Below are positions 29,771 to 38,907 of a DNA stretch of 64,000 bases, one piece after another. Numbering within the stretch: position 1 is the stretch's first letter; each line of letters opens with the position of its first letter. This stretch comes from Ruegeria marina (GTDB taxonomy: Bacteria > Pseudomonadota > Alphaproteobacteria > Rhodobacterales > Rhodobacteraceae), in NCBI RefSeq assembly GCF_900101475.1, contig NZ_FMZV01000004.1, positions 62,001 through 126,000 of the forward strand, given 5' to 3'. The translations under genes and the position numbers were made by a program. The notes under the pieces were generated by a model. That model searched no databases. It was not told the DNA's origin and was given only the letters and a program-made list of their open reading frames with translations.

Positions 29771-29801
29771 CAGGTCCGCAATGGGGAATGTTGCGGACCT
29801 G
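29771..29801. repeat. 11-bp perfect stem-loop
   Basis: CAGGTCCGCAA pairs perfectly with TTGCGGACCTG around a nine-base G-rich loop (TGGGGAATG). It stands alone 164 bases before the SOS box, with no adjacent U run. Confidence 0.6.
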
Positions 29802-29964
29802 TCCGTTTGGGGATGCCCCCGGATTCTCAAGAAATTCGATGTGTGCCGTGCCGCCAACCTGCGCGGGCATATTTGGTTTCCGTGTTGCCGACGGGCGGGA
29901 AACAAACGGGTCGAGTTCACCATGATCTGCCGGCCCCTGGAGATACAGGCTCGTTCTCTATTGA

Positions 29965-29979
29965 GAACAAAAAGTGAAC
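29965..29979 (+). promoter_or_regulatory. LexA (SOS) box, GAAC-N7-GAAC
   Basis: GAAC-AAAAAGT-GAAC matches the alphaproteobacterial direct-repeat SOS box (GTTC-N7-GTTC on the other strand) exactly. It ends six bases before the first ATG of the ImuA-like gene, so bound LexA would block initiation. GTTC at 29953-29956 nearby adds a partial third half-site. Confidence 0.75.
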
Positions 29980-29984
29980 AATTT

Positions 29985-30650
29985 ATGCTTTCCCCCATGC
30001 CGACTCGGTTACTGTCTCACCGTTCCTCCGCCACTGGCGCGATCCCGACCCCTCACCCGGAGGTCCGGTTGCCGCTGGCCCGCGCGCACGAAGCCTGTGG
30101 GCCGGCCCGGCGCAGCTTTGCCCTGTGGCTGGCGGGGCAGATGCAGGGGCCGGTGCTGTGGCTTGCGCCGGCCTGGGGGGCCGATCGTCCGAATCCCGAC
30201 GGCATGATCGCCTTTGCCGATCCGGGGCGGTTCATCTTTGTCCATCCGGTGCGCGCCGATGACCTGCTCTGGTGCATGGAGGAAGCGCTGCGCAGCGGTG
30301 CGGTACCGCTGGTGGTGGCCGATCTGCCAGGCCCACCTCCCCTGACACCAGTGCGCCGGTTGCATCTGGCCGCCGAACAGGGCGCAGCCTTGGGCGCTCC
30401 GCCGTTGGGCCTGCTGCTGACCCCGGGCGATGGCGGCGCGCCGGGGGTCGAGACCCGCTGGCACATGGCGCCTTCCCATCTCGGAGCGGCACGGCGCTGG
30501 CGGTTGACCCGCACACGCGCCCGCACCCTGCCGCCCCGGACCTGGCTGGCCGAACAGCGAAGTCCCCGCGCCGGGCTTGAACTGCGCCCCGTTCACGCCC
30601 CTGGCACCGGGTGCGGCGACGCAGAAATTGACACTGGTCAAACCCCCTGA
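29985..30650 (+). CDS. ImuA-like RecA-fold protein
   Basis: A 221-residue product resembling ImuA, the RecA-like accessory of the ImuA-ImuB-DnaE2 mutasome. Visible stretches are FALWLAGQMQGPVLWLAP, a Walker-B-like VPLVVADLPG and LLLTPGDGGAPGVETRW. No GxxxxGK[ST] loop is present, as is usual for ImuA. Starts at 29985 and 29997 are both possible. It sits directly behind a SOS box. ImuB and DnaE2, its normal partners, do not follow; an MFS gene starts 20 bases later. Assignment is by eye and needs a profile search. Confidence 0.6.
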   Translation: MLSPMPTRLLSHRSSATGAIPTPHPEVRLPLARAHEACGPARRSFALWLAGQMQGPVLWLAPAWGADRPNPDGMIAFADPGRFIFVHPVRADDLLWCMEEALRSGAVPLVVADLPGPPPLTPVRRLHLAAEQGAALGAPPLGLLLTPGDGGAPGVETRWHMAPSHLGAARRWRLTRTRARTLPPRTWLAEQRSPRAGLELRPVHAPGTGCGDAEIDTGQTP

Positions 30651-30669
30651 CCGGTTCTAGCGTGCCACA

Positions 30670-31884
30670 ATGAGTCACCCGGTTCACGACAGCACCTATT
30701 CCTGGTTTCGCCTCGCCATCACGCTGGCCATCGCGGCAGTGTCCTCGGCAGGCATGTGGGCGGTGATCGTGGTTATGCCCGCAATCGAGGCGCAGTTCGG
30801 CACCGGCCGGGCCGCATCGTCGATGCCCTATACGCTGACGATGGTGGGATTTGCCTTCGGCAACATGTGGCTGGGGCGCCTGGTCGACCGGATGGGTGTG
30901 ACCCGCGCCCTGGTCGGGGCAGCGCTGCTGTCGGCGCTCAGCTACCTGCTGGCTACCCTCGCGCCGACCATCCTGTTGCTTTCCATGGCACATCTGCTGA
31001 TGGGCCTTGGCACCGCGATCGGCTTCGGCCCCCTGATGGCCGATATCTCGCACTGGTTCATGCGTCGGCGTGGCATCGCCGTGGCGGTCGTGGCCAGCGG
31101 TAACTATCTGGCCGGCGCGATCTGGCCTGCCCTGATGGCCGACGTTCTTGCCGGACGCGGCTGGCAGGCGGTGTACCTGTCGCTGGCCGCATTGACGCTC
31201 GCGGTCGTGATCCCGCTGTCGCTTGTCCTGCGCCGCAGACTTCCGGACGAGGCGCACCTGGCCGCCGCTGCCACCGCTCAGATCAATGCACGCAGCGTGG
31301 GGCTGTCCCCCCGGGCGCTGCAATACCTGCTGGGGGTGGCGGGCATCGGCTGTTGCGTGGCCATGTCGATGCCGCAGGTCCATATCGTATCCTATTGCGT
31401 CGGCCTCGGGTACGGACCGGCAGTCGGCGCCGAGATGCTGTCACTGATGCTGCTGGGCGGTATCGTCAGCCGCATCATCTCGGGCCTGGTTGCCGACCGG
31501 CTTGGAGGGCTCAGAACCCTGCTGATCGGTTCGGTGCTGCAATGCGCGGCCCTGTTCCTGTTCCTGCCCTATGACGGGATGGTGCCGCTTTACGTGATCA
31601 GCACGCTCTTTGGCCTCAGCCAGGGCGGCATCGTGCCCAGCTATGCGCTGGTCGTCCGCGAATACATGCCCCCGCGCGAAGCCGGCGCCCGGGTCGGGTT
31701 CGTGCTGATGATGACCATTCTCGGCATGGCGCTCGGCGGCTGGATGTCGGGCTGGATCTACGACCTGACGGCAAGCTACCAGTTGGCCTTCATCAACGGC
31801 ATTGCATGGAACGGGCTCAACATCGCAATCGCGCTCTGGCTACTGTCGCGGTCCCGGCCCCGGACGCAGGCGGTGCCGGCCTGA
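30670..31884 (+). CDS. MFS transporter, CynX/NarK-like
   Basis: Inner-membrane major facilitator protein of 404 residues with about 12 hydrophobic segments. The MFS motif LGRLVDRMGVTRAL lies after segment 2 and a second copy (VADRLGGLRTLL) after segment 8. Substrate is unknown. It starts only 20 bases after the ImuA-like gene, so the SOS box may also influence it. A YceI gene follows after 36 bases. Confidence 0.85.
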   Translation: MSHPVHDSTYSWFRLAITLAIAAVSSAGMWAVIVVMPAIEAQFGTGRAASSMPYTLTMVGFAFGNMWLGRLVDRMGVTRALVGAALLSALSYLLATLAPTILLLSMAHLLMGLGTAIGFGPLMADISHWFMRRRGIAVAVVASGNYLAGAIWPALMADVLAGRGWQAVYLSLAALTLAVVIPLSLVLRRRLPDEAHLAAAATAQINARSVGLSPRALQYLLGVAGIGCCVAMSMPQVHIVSYCVGLGYGPAVGAEMLSLMLLGGIVSRIISGLVADRLGGLRTLLIGSVLQCAALFLFLPYDGMVPLYVISTLFGLSQGGIVPSYALVVREYMPPREAGARVGFVLMMTILGMALGGWMSGWIYDLTASYQLAFINGIAWNGLNIAIALWLLSRSRPRTQAVPA

Positions 31885-31920
31885 CAGGCTTCGGGTTCCG
31901 GGCAAGAAGGAGACCGTCCC

Positions 31921-32517
31921 ATGCCCCTGCTCAACCGCCGCGACATGCTCGCCGCAGCCCTGCTGCTGTCGATGCTGCGGCCGGTCGCTGCGGCACCTGT
32001 CCGATATGTCCTGGACCAGAACCGGTCCGAGGTGGGATTCAGTTTCGATCTTGCCGGAACAAGGCTGCGCGGCACCATGCCGGTCGCACACGCCGAAGTG
32101 CTGGTCGATTTCTCGAACCTGAGCCGCAGCAGTGTCGACGTCACGCTCGACGTCGCCAAGGCCCGCGTGAGCCTGCCGCTGGCGCGTCGGACCATGCTGG
32201 GCCCCGATATCCTCTGGGCCGAGCGTTTCCCGGAAATACGCTTCGTTTCGGCCCGCATCCGGCTGGGACCCGACGGGCGCATTTCGGACGGCGCCGAGAT
32301 CGTCGGGCACATGACCATCCGCGACACGACTCGCCCCGTGACCCTGCGGGCAGCACTCTACCGCCAGCCCGGAAGCGCGCCTGAGGATCTGGATTTACTC
32401 AATATCCGGCTGACAGGCAGCATCAGCCGCCGCGCCTTTGGGGCGTCCGGCCGCGCCGATATCGTACGGGATCGGGTCAACCTGGACATATCCGCCACGG
32501 TCCGGCGCGCGGAATGA
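31921..32517 (+). CDS. YceI family periplasmic protein
   Basis: A 198-residue secreted lipocalin-like protein. It carries a Tat-like leader (NRRDMLAAALLLSMLRP) and the YceI fold (YVLDQNRSEVGFSFDLAG, PLARRTMLGPDILWAERFPEIRF, GHMTIRDTTRPVTLRA). YceI proteins bind isoprenoid-type lipids; function in vivo is generally unclear. It lies between two MFS genes on the same strand (gaps of 36 and 77 bases). Two other YceI domains occur at about 53 kb in this window. Confidence 0.9.
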   Translation: MPLLNRRDMLAAALLLSMLRPVAAAPVRYVLDQNRSEVGFSFDLAGTRLRGTMPVAHAEVLVDFSNLSRSSVDVTLDVAKARVSLPLARRTMLGPDILWAERFPEIRFVSARIRLGPDGRISDGAEIVGHMTIRDTTRPVTLRAALYRQPGSAPEDLDLLNIRLTGSISRRAFGASGRADIVRDRVNLDISATVRRAE

Positions 32518-32594
32518 CAAAAGGGTCGAAATCGACCTCAAAACGTCGATAAATCAGAGGACACCTCTGCCCCATCCCATTACCAGCCGAAGTC

Positions 32595-33818
32595 ATGCGC
32601 ACGATCATTTCCTTTGCCGCCCTGTTCCTGTCCGTCATCCTGTTGCAACTGTCGACCGGTGGCGTCGGGCCTCTGGATGCGATCTCCGGCCTCACGCTGG
32701 GCTTTTCCAAGGCCGAGATCGGCCTTCTGGGGTCGGCGCATTTCTTCGGTTTCTTCATCGGCTGCTGGTGGGCGCCGCGCCTGATGGGAAATGTAGGACA
32801 TTCCCGCGCCTTTGCGGCCTTCACCGCCCTGGGGGCGATGGGCCTGCTCGGACATACCCTGACCGAGAACCCCCATGCCTGGCTGCTGATGCGGATCGCA
32901 TCGGGCATCTGCGTCGCCGGCTGCTACACCGTGATCGAGGCCTGGTTGAACGCCAAGCTGACCAACGAGATCCGCGGCCGGGCCATGGGCACCTACCGCA
33001 TTGCGGATTCCGGCGCGTCCCTGTGCGCGCAGTTGATCATTGCAGTGCTACCGCCGGCCTCATACGTATCATACAATGTGCTGGCAATCCTGTGCTGCGC
33101 GGCGCTGCTGCCGCTGACGCTGACCAAGGCCAGCCAGCCCGAGACGCCGGACGCACCGCGCCTGCGCCCCGGACTGGCCTGGGCCTGCTCGCCGCTCGCG
33201 GTCGCGGGTGTGATCGTTGCGGCAGTCAGTTCCGCCGCCTTCCGGATGGTCGGCCCGGTCTACGGCCAGGAGGTTGGTCTGGCGGTAAACCAGATCGCCT
33301 TCTTCCTCGCCGCCTTTGTGCTGGGCGGGGTCGCAGCGCAATATCCGGTCGGCTGGCTGGCTGACAAATACGATCGCCGCTGGGTGCTGATCTGGGTGTC
33401 GGTCGCGGCGATGGGTGCATGCGGCGTGATCGCAGCCGCAGGCGGGACCGGCACGCTCGGTGTGATGCTGGCGGCGGGACTGTTCGGTTTTACCTCCTTC
33501 CCGATCTTCTCGATCTCGGCCGCACATGCCAACGACTTTGCCACCTCGGAACAACGGGTCGAGCTTTCGGCCGCCCTGATGTTCTGGTACGCGCTCGGCG
33601 CCATCGCCGCGCCCTATGCCGCCTCGACCCTGATCGAACAATTCGGACCGCCCGCGCTCTTTGGTCTGATCGCCACCGCGCATCTGTTCCTGATCGGCTT
33701 CGGTCTCGCCCGCATGCGCGCACGGCCTACGCCCGAGGATCGTACGAACTACGTGTTCTCGCCGCGCACCTCGTTCACCATCGGCCGCCTGCTGAAACGG
33801 TCTCGCGAGGAGAATTAG
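32595..33818 (+). CDS. MFS transporter, YcaD-like
   Basis: A 407-residue transporter with about 12 membrane segments. It is most like the YcaD/PA-type MFS group by its repeat GCYTVIEAWLNAKLTNEIRGRAMG, which is characteristic of that subfamily, and GWLADKYDRRWVL as the second MFS motif. Substrate is unknown. No strong SD precedes ATG 32595. It is the last gene of the apparent ImuA-MFS-YceI-MFS string before metG. Confidence 0.85.
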   Translation: MRTIISFAALFLSVILLQLSTGGVGPLDAISGLTLGFSKAEIGLLGSAHFFGFFIGCWWAPRLMGNVGHSRAFAAFTALGAMGLLGHTLTENPHAWLLMRIASGICVAGCYTVIEAWLNAKLTNEIRGRAMGTYRIADSGASLCAQLIIAVLPPASYVSYNVLAILCCAALLPLTLTKASQPETPDAPRLRPGLAWACSPLAVAGVIVAAVSSAAFRMVGPVYGQEVGLAVNQIAFFLAAFVLGGVAAQYPVGWLADKYDRRWVLIWVSVAAMGACGVIAAAGGTGTLGVMLAAGLFGFTSFPIFSISAAHANDFATSEQRVELSAALMFWYALGAIAAPYAASTLIEQFGPPALFGLIATAHLFLIGFGLARMRARPTPEDRTNYVFSPRTSFTIGRLLKRSREEN

Positions 33819-33834
33819 CGCGCCGCCCCGAAAA

Positions 33835-33850
33835 GGGGGATTTCTCCCCC
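33835..33850. terminator. Hairpin between the YcaD-like MFS gene and metG
   Basis: GGGGGA/TCCCCC forms a six-base-pair stem with a four-base loop. A-rich sequence precedes it and no U tail follows on the plus strand, so termination is uncertain. Confidence 0.35.
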
Positions 33851-33899
33851 TGCCCGCCTGCGTTAAAGGAACCCCACACGATTTGCGCGGAACGGGAAA

Positions 33900-35618
33900 A
33901 TGGCACGAATTCTGATCACCTCGGCGATCCCCTATATCAACGGGATCAAGCACCTTGGCAATCTGGTGGGCTCGCAGCTGCCCGCCGATCTCTATGCACG
34001 CTATCAGCGTGGCCGGGGCAGCGAGGTGATGTTTCTCTGCGCCACCGATGAACATGGCACCCCCGCCGAACTGGCCGCCGCCAAGGCGGGCAAGCCGGTG
34101 GCGGAATACTGTGCCGAGATGCACGAGGTGCAGGCCGACATCGCCCGGCGCTTTGGCCTGAGCTTTGATCACTTTGGCCGCTCCTCCAGCCCGCAGAACC
34201 ACAAGCTGACCCAGCATTTCGCAGGCAAGCTGGCCGAAAACGGCCTGATCCGCGAAGTGAGCGAACGCCAAGTCTATTCCAATGCCGACGGCCGCTTCCT
34301 GCCTGACCGCTATATCGAGGGCACCTGCCCGAACTGCGGCTATGACAAGGCGCGCGGCGACCAGTGCGAGAACTGCACCAAGCAGCTGGACCCGACCGAC
34401 CTGATCGAGCCGCGCAGCGCCATTTCCGGCTCAACCGACCTGGAGGTACGCGAGACCAAGCACCTTTACCTGCGCCAGTCGGCGTTGAAGGATCAGCTGG
34501 ACGCCTGGATCGACTCCAAAACCGACTGGCCGGTGCTGACGACCTCGATCGCCAAGAAATGGCTTCATGATGGTGACGGCTTGCAGGACCGCGGCATCAC
34601 CCGCGACCTGGACTGGGGCATTCCTGTGAAGAAGGGTGACGAGGACTGGCCGGGCATGGAAGGCAAGGTCTTTTACGTCTGGTTCGACGCGCCGATCGAA
34701 TACATCGCCTGCGCCGGCGAATGGGCCGAGGCGAACGGCAAGCCGGACGCGGATTGGGAGCGCTGGTGGCGCACCGACAAGGGCGCCGACGACGTTCGCT
34801 ATGTGCAGTTCATGGGCAAGGACAACGTACCCTTCCATACGCTCAGCTTTCCGGCCACGCTGATCGGCTCGGGTGAGCCGTGGAAAATGGTCGATCACCT
34901 GAAATCCTTCAACTACCTGAACTATGACGGCGGCCAGTTTTCGACCAGCCAGGGCCGGGGCGTGTTCATGGACCAGGCGCTGGACATCCTGCCGGCCGAC
35001 TACTGGCGCTGGTGGTTGCTGTCCCACGCCCCCGAGAACAGCGACAGCGAGTTCACCTGGGAGAATTTCCAGGCCAGCGTGAACAAGGACCTGGCCGACG
35101 TGCTGGGCAATTTCGTCAGCCGGATCACCAAGTTCTGCCGCTCGAAATTCGGCGAGCAAGTGCCTGCCGGCGGTGATTACGGCCCGCAGGAACAGGCACT
35201 GATCGCCGAGCTGACGACGCGGGTCCGCGCCTATGAAGCGCATATGGAGGCAATGGAAGTTCGCAAGTCGGCGCAGGAATTGCGCGCGATCTGGGCTGCA
35301 GGCAACGAATATCTGCAAAGCGCGGCGCCCTGGACCCTGTTCAAGACCGATCCCGTCCAGGCGGCGGCGCAGGTCCGGCTGGCTCTCAACCTGGTGCGTC
35401 TCTACGCGGTTCTTTCGGCGCCGTTCATTCCGGCCTCATCCGCGCGGATGCTGGAGGCGATGAATACGACCGACGATAGCTGGCCCGAGGACGTTCCGGC
35501 CGCGCTTGGGGTTCTCAAACCAGACCATGCTTTCACCGTGCCTGAAGTATTGTTTGCCAAGATCAGCGACGAAGACCGCGAAGGCTGGCAGCAGAAGTTC
35601 GCGGGTGTGCGGAACTGA
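33900..35618 (+). CDS. metG: Methionyl-tRNA synthetase
   Basis: A 572-residue class I synthetase charging initiator and elongator tRNA-Met. The HIGH-like motif is HLGN (residues 18-21). The zinc knuckle is [17 protein letters not shown] near 144-160. The KMSKS loop reads QFSTS near 346-350, with Gln in place of the first Lys. The anticodon-binding alpha-bundle fills the C-terminal third. There is no C-terminal EMAP/Trbp111 dimerisation domain. A ten-pair hairpin follows eight bases after the stop. Confidence 0.96.
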   Translation: MARILITSAIPYINGIKHLGNLVGSQLPADLYARYQRGRGSEVMFLCATDEHGTPAELAAAKAGKPVAEYCAEMHEVQADIARRFGLSFDHFGRSSSPQNHKLTQHFAGKLAENGLIREVSERQVYSNADGRFLPDRYIEGTCPNCGYDKARGDQCENCTKQLDPTDLIEPRSAISGSTDLEVRETKHLYLRQSALKDQLDAWIDSKTDWPVLTTSIAKKWLHDGDGLQDRGITRDLDWGIPVKKGDEDWPGMEGKVFYVWFDAPIEYIACAGEWAEANGKPDADWERWWRTDKGADDVRYVQFMGKDNVPFHTLSFPATLIGSGEPWKMVDHLKSFNYLNYDGGQFSTSQGRGVFMDQALDILPADYWRWWLLSHAPENSDSEFTWENFQASVNKDLADVLGNFVSRITKFCRSKFGEQVPAGGDYGPQEQALIAELTTRVRAYEAHMEAMEVRKSAQELRAIWAAGNEYLQSAAPWTLFKTDPVQAAAQVRLALNLVRLYAVLSAPFIPASSARMLEAMNTTDDSWPEDVPAALGVLKPDHAFTVPEVLFAKISDEDREGWQQKFAGVRN

Positions 35619-35625
35619 CCACGAA

Positions 35626-35648
35626 ACAAGGTTTCATCGAAACCTTGT
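35626..35648 (+). terminator. Strong hairpin after metG
   Basis: ACAAGGTTTC pairs with GAAACCTTGT around a three-base loop. A short pyrimidine stretch (CTTC) follows rather than a full U run. Its position just after metG and opposite the end of the class III aminotransferase gene suggests termination. Confidence 0.6.
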
Positions 35649-35788
35649 CTTCACGATTTGTCCCAAATTCCGATTCAGCGCCGCCCCCAGTGTGCTGGAT
35701 TTCGGAATTCGTTCGAAATTCCAATACCCTGTCGGGCGAAGCACACCCACATCCCTGCCCTGCAACAGGCATGGCTTCCGGGCTGCCC

Positions 35789-37111
35789 TTACCCGATCAC
35801 GTCGCCGATTGCCGCTGCCAGGCGCTCGGCGATCAGTGTCGCGTCGTCCTCGGCCATGACGAAGGGCGGCGCCAGCAGGACATGGTCGCCGTTGCGCCCG
35901 TCCCGCGTGCCGGGCATCGGATAGCAGATCAGGCCGCGCGCCATGGCGGCCTTCTTGATCTTTCCCGCCAGACCGAGAGCGGGATCGAACGGGGCCTTGC
36001 TCTCCCGGTCGGCCACCAACTCGACGCCCCAGAACAAGCCTCGTCCGCGAATATCGCCCACATTCGGATGCTGCCCCAGCACCTTGTGCAACTGACGCTC
36101 CATCGGAGACGCCAAGGCGCGCACCCGCGCCGGCAGATCGTGCTCCAACATCTCCCGGATCACCGCCAGCCCGGCGGCGGTCGCGACCGGATGTCCGATA
36201 TAGGTATGACCATGCTGGAAGAAGCCCGACCCGCCCGCAATGGCGTCATAGATCGTTCCCGAGCACAGCATCGCACCGATCGGCTGATACCCTGCCCCCA
36301 GCCCCTTGGCAATTGTCACGATATCGGGCCTTACCCCCTCGCCCATGCAGGCAAAAAGATGCCCGGTGCGCCCCATGCCGCACATCACCTCGTCCAGGAT
36401 CAGCAGGACACCATACTTGTCGCAGATCTCGCGAATGCGCGCGAAATAGCCCTCGACGGCAGGCACGGCGCCCAATGTGGCGCCCACCACCGGTTCGGCG
36501 ATGAAGGCCATCACCGTTTCGGGACCCAGGCGCAGAATCTCGGCCTCCAGTTCGTTTGCCGCACGCTGTCCATAGTCGAGCAGGCTCTCGCCCTCTGCCC
36601 GTTCTGCGTATTCATAGCAGGGCGCGATGTGACTGACGCTGATCAGCAGAGGGTCGAACTGCCGCCGACGCCAGGCATTGCCGCCGGCCGCCAGAGCACC
36701 AAGCGTATTGCCGTGATAGCTCTGCCGCCGTGCGACCAGGTGCCGCCGCTCGGGCTGGCCGATTTCCAGGAAATACTGCCGTGCCAACTTGATCGCGGCC
36801 TCGACCGCCTCGGAACCGCCCGACACGAAATAGACCCGTTCGATCCCTTCCGGCGCATTGGCAATCAGCAGATCGGCCAGAGCCTCGGCCGGTTCGGACG
36901 TGAAAAACCCGGTATGAGCAAAGGCAAGCCGGTCCACCTGGTCCTTGATCGCCTGCCGCACACGGTCGTTCGAATGCCCCAGGCAGGACACCGCCGCGCC
37001 ACCCGACGCATCGAAATAGCGTTTTCCGGAACTGTCGATCAGGTAGCACCCATCGCCCCCGACGGCGGTCGGCATCTGCGCGTGACAATGGCGGGGAAAC
37101 ACGTGGCTCAT
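35789..37111 (-). CDS. Class III aminotransferase
   Basis: PLP enzyme of 440 residues. The catalytic Lys is in TIAKGLGAGYQP, the cofactor motifs are GGSEAVEAAIKLAR and LILDEVMCGMGRTG, and the family's FDASGGAAVSCLGH start is present. It belongs to the omega-amino-acid/pyruvate or 2-oxoglutarate group; substrate is not resolved. Its ATG overlaps the BKACE stop by four bases (ATGA), so it is cotranslated and likely supplies or consumes the BKACE enzyme's amino/keto metabolite. An in-frame GTG region eight codons upstream exists but is less likely. Confidence 0.88.
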   Translation of the reverse strand: MSHVFPRHCHAQMPTAVGGDGCYLIDSSGKRYFDASGGAAVSCLGHSNDRVRQAIKDQVDRLAFAHTGFFTSEPAEALADLLIANAPEGIERVYFVSGGSEAVEAAIKLARQYFLEIGQPERRHLVARRQSYHGNTLGALAAGGNAWRRRQFDPLLISVSHIAPCYEYAERAEGESLLDYGQRAANELEAEILRLGPETVMAFIAEPVVGATLGAVPAVEGYFARIREICDKYGVLLILDEVMCGMGRTGHLFACMGEGVRPDIVTIAKGLGAGYQPIGAMLCSGTIYDAIAGGSGFFQHGHTYIGHPVATAAGLAVIREMLEHDLPARVRALASPMERQLHKVLGQHPNVGDIRGRGLFWGVELVADRESKAPFDPALGLAGKIKKAAMARGLICYPMPGTRDGRNGDHVLLAPPFVMAEDDATLIAERLAAAIGDVIG

Positions 37112-37866
37112 GCGGCTTGCCTTTCCAGGTGACACCGCAACGAGGCAACCGCTGCGGCATTGTTGGGCCAGAGGCTGCCGTCGGGCGACAGCAGATTGTT
37201 TTCAAATCCGACACGCAGGATCTCGGCTCCGTGGCGCGCCGCCGACAGCAGGCAGTCCTGTTCGGCGGGGCCAAAGGCGCAGACCGCGAGACGCAGGCCG
37301 GCAATCCGGGGCCGAAGCGCCTCCAGATCTCCCGGTGCGCCGGCACGTGGCGGATCATACGCGCCCAGCACGCAGATCACCTCGTCCTGATGCAAGGGAA
37401 TGCTGCCATCGGCGCGGCCGCGCAACAGGATTTCCAGGTCTGCCCGGTCATAGACGATATGCTGGATTCGGGTCCCCTGATCCGCAGCCCGTGCATAGAG
37501 ACGGGCAGCGATCAAAGGGTCGCGCGCGATTTCGCGCAGCGCGACACTCGCCCAGTCCGGGCGCAAGCGATGCAGGCAATCGAATTGCTGAGCCGGGCTG
37601 TAGAGTCCGGCCGCCTCGGTCGTGATCTGCACCGCCATGCCCGGCGCGACGCGGGCCAGTTCCGTCAGCGCCTCACGATAGCGGCCGGTATCGAGCGAAT
37701 GGCGGCCCGCATCGTCACGCACATGCAAGTGCAGCGATGCCGCCCCGGCGTTGTAACAGGCCAGCGCCTCGCCAATCGTTTCATCCAGCGTCAGGGGCAG
37801 CCGGGCATGATCGGCCTTGCCGCGCCGCGCTCCGTTCGGTGCGACCATGATCATCGGGACTGTCAT
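37108..37866 (-). CDS. BKACE family beta-keto acid cleavage enzyme
   Basis: A 252-residue TIM-barrel zinc enzyme of the 3-keto-5-aminohexanoate cleavage enzyme (Kce/BKACE) family, which condenses a beta-keto acid with acetyl-CoA to give acetoacetate and a new acyl-CoA. The metal/substrate motif is HLHVRDDAG near 46-54, with the late GAEILRVGFENNL. At 252 residues it is slightly short of the usual 270-310. The start ATG 37866 follows AAGGGAA. The family includes dehydrocarnitine-cleaving members, and the GlxA-type regulator nearby would fit such a quaternary-amine role. The substrate itself is inferred weakly. Confidence 0.85.
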   Translation of the reverse strand: MTVPMIMVAPNGARRGKADHARLPLTLDETIGEALACYNAGAASLHLHVRDDAGRHSLDTGRYREALTELARVAPGMAVQITTEAAGLYSPAQQFDCLHRLRPDWASVALREIARDPLIAARLYARAADQGTRIQHIVYDRADLEILLRGRADGSIPLHQDEVICVLGAYDPPRAGAPGDLEALRPRIAGLRLAVCAFGPAEQDCLLSAARHGAEILRVGFENNLLSPDGSLWPNNAAAVASLRCHLERQAA

Positions 37867-37935
37867 TGGAATTCCCTTGCTTTGGGAGCAAGGATAAGTC
37901 CGCCGCACGAACCGCACATGACCGGTTCCGCCACA

Positions 37936-38907
37936 TCAGGTGATTGTTTCCGACATCGCCTTTCGTCGATCCTCCGAGGGCAGTAAACCGAAAAGCCGGC
38001 GGTAGCTGCGCGCGAAACCCGCGGGGCTGTAACCATGGTCCATCGCGATCTCGGTCAGGCTGCGGCGACCATCCCGCACTTCGGACCGCGCGTCCTGAAA
38101 ACGCAATTCGAGATATAGCGCGCTGGGTGTTTTTCCGAACTCGCGCGCGAAAACCCTTTCCAACTGCCGTTCGGATACACCCTGTGCCCGGGCAATGGCG
38201 GTGATCGGCAAAGCAGGAAGCAGATTTGCCCGCATCAGGCGCAGCGCGGCAAAAGCGACGGGATGACGGGTCTCGAACCGCATCTCCAGCGCCCGTCGCT
38301 GCCGGACGCGCCCCCCACGCACCGCGTCGATCACAAGCCGTGCCGCGATCTCGTCAGCGATGTCGCCGCCCAGATCGCGGCGCAGCACAGTCAGCATCAT
38401 GTCGCTGGCGGCACCGCCGCCGGCACAGGTCATGACATCGCCGTCCGACACGAAAAGCGAAGCGCTTACCTCGATCAGAGGGTGACGGTCGCGCAGGTAG
38501 GATACATCCTCCCAATGCGCCGCTACCCGCCTGTTGTTCAGAACACCAGACTGGGCCAGTCGTACCACGCCCGAGGAGATACCCCAGACAGGGTGCCCCT
38601 TACGCGCCCATCCACGAACAAGCGAGGCGAGCGCCGGTTCCTCGCTCTGGCTCGCGCGGACGCCGGCAACGACCACAATGACCGCGCGCGGCGGAACCTT
38701 TTTCACATCGGCATCGGGAATCACGCGGAACCCGTTCGAGGCTGCGACCGGATCGCCCGAGAGACTGGCCGCGCTATAGCTGTAGCCGGAGCCAGGACGC
38801 ACCCGCTCGAGCAGTCGCAGGACCTCGACCGCAGACGAAAACGCCTGCATCGTGAAGCCGTCGTCGAGAACGAAAACGAAATGCCGGCCGGTCGCGGACC
38901 CGTTCAT
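37936..38907 (-). CDS. GlxA-type AraC family transcriptional regulator
   Basis: A 323-residue regulator. An N-terminal DJ-1/PfpI-like sensor domain (about 8-180; FVFVLDDGFTMQAFSSAVEVLRLL, with VWGISSGVVRLAQSGVL where the nucleophile-elbow Cys is replaced by Ser) is joined to a C-terminal AraC HTH (RAQGVSERQLERVFAREFG, AMDHGYSPAGFARSYRRLFG). Relatives such as CdhR and GbdR control carnitine and glycine-betaine catabolism. It lies 69 bases upstream of the BKACE gene on the same strand and probably activates the BKACE-aminotransferase operon. It is divergent from the RND pump. Confidence 0.85.
   Translation of the reverse strand: MNGSATGRHFVFVLDDGFTMQAFSSAVEVLRLLERVRPGSGYSYSAASLSGDPVAASNGFRVIPDADVKKVPPRAVIVVVAGVRASQSEEPALASLVRGWARKGHPVWGISSGVVRLAQSGVLNNRRVAAHWEDVSYLRDRHPLIEVSASLFVSDGDVMTCAGGGAASDMMLTVLRRDLGGDIADEIAARLVIDAVRGGRVRQRRALEMRFETRHPVAFAALRLMRANLLPALPITAIARAQGVSERQLERVFAREFGKTPSALYLELRFQDARSEVRDGRRSLTEIAMDHGYSPAGFARSYRRLFGLLPSEDRRKAMSETIT

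Larger units (their letters stand above)
29668..29984. other. Structured intergenic region with three perfect inverted repeats
   Basis: These 317 bases hold no gene I can support. Three perfect inverted repeats follow each other: CTATAC/GTATAG (29672-29687, four-base loop), AAACCGT/ACGGTTT (29721-29739, five-base loop) and an 11-bp stem CAGGTCCGCAA/TTGCGGACCTG (29771-29801, nine-base loop). The first may end transcription of the DUF6476-like gene. The last is too strong to ignore but lacks a U tail. The SOS box closes the region. An unannotated small RNA is possible. Confidence 0.5.
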
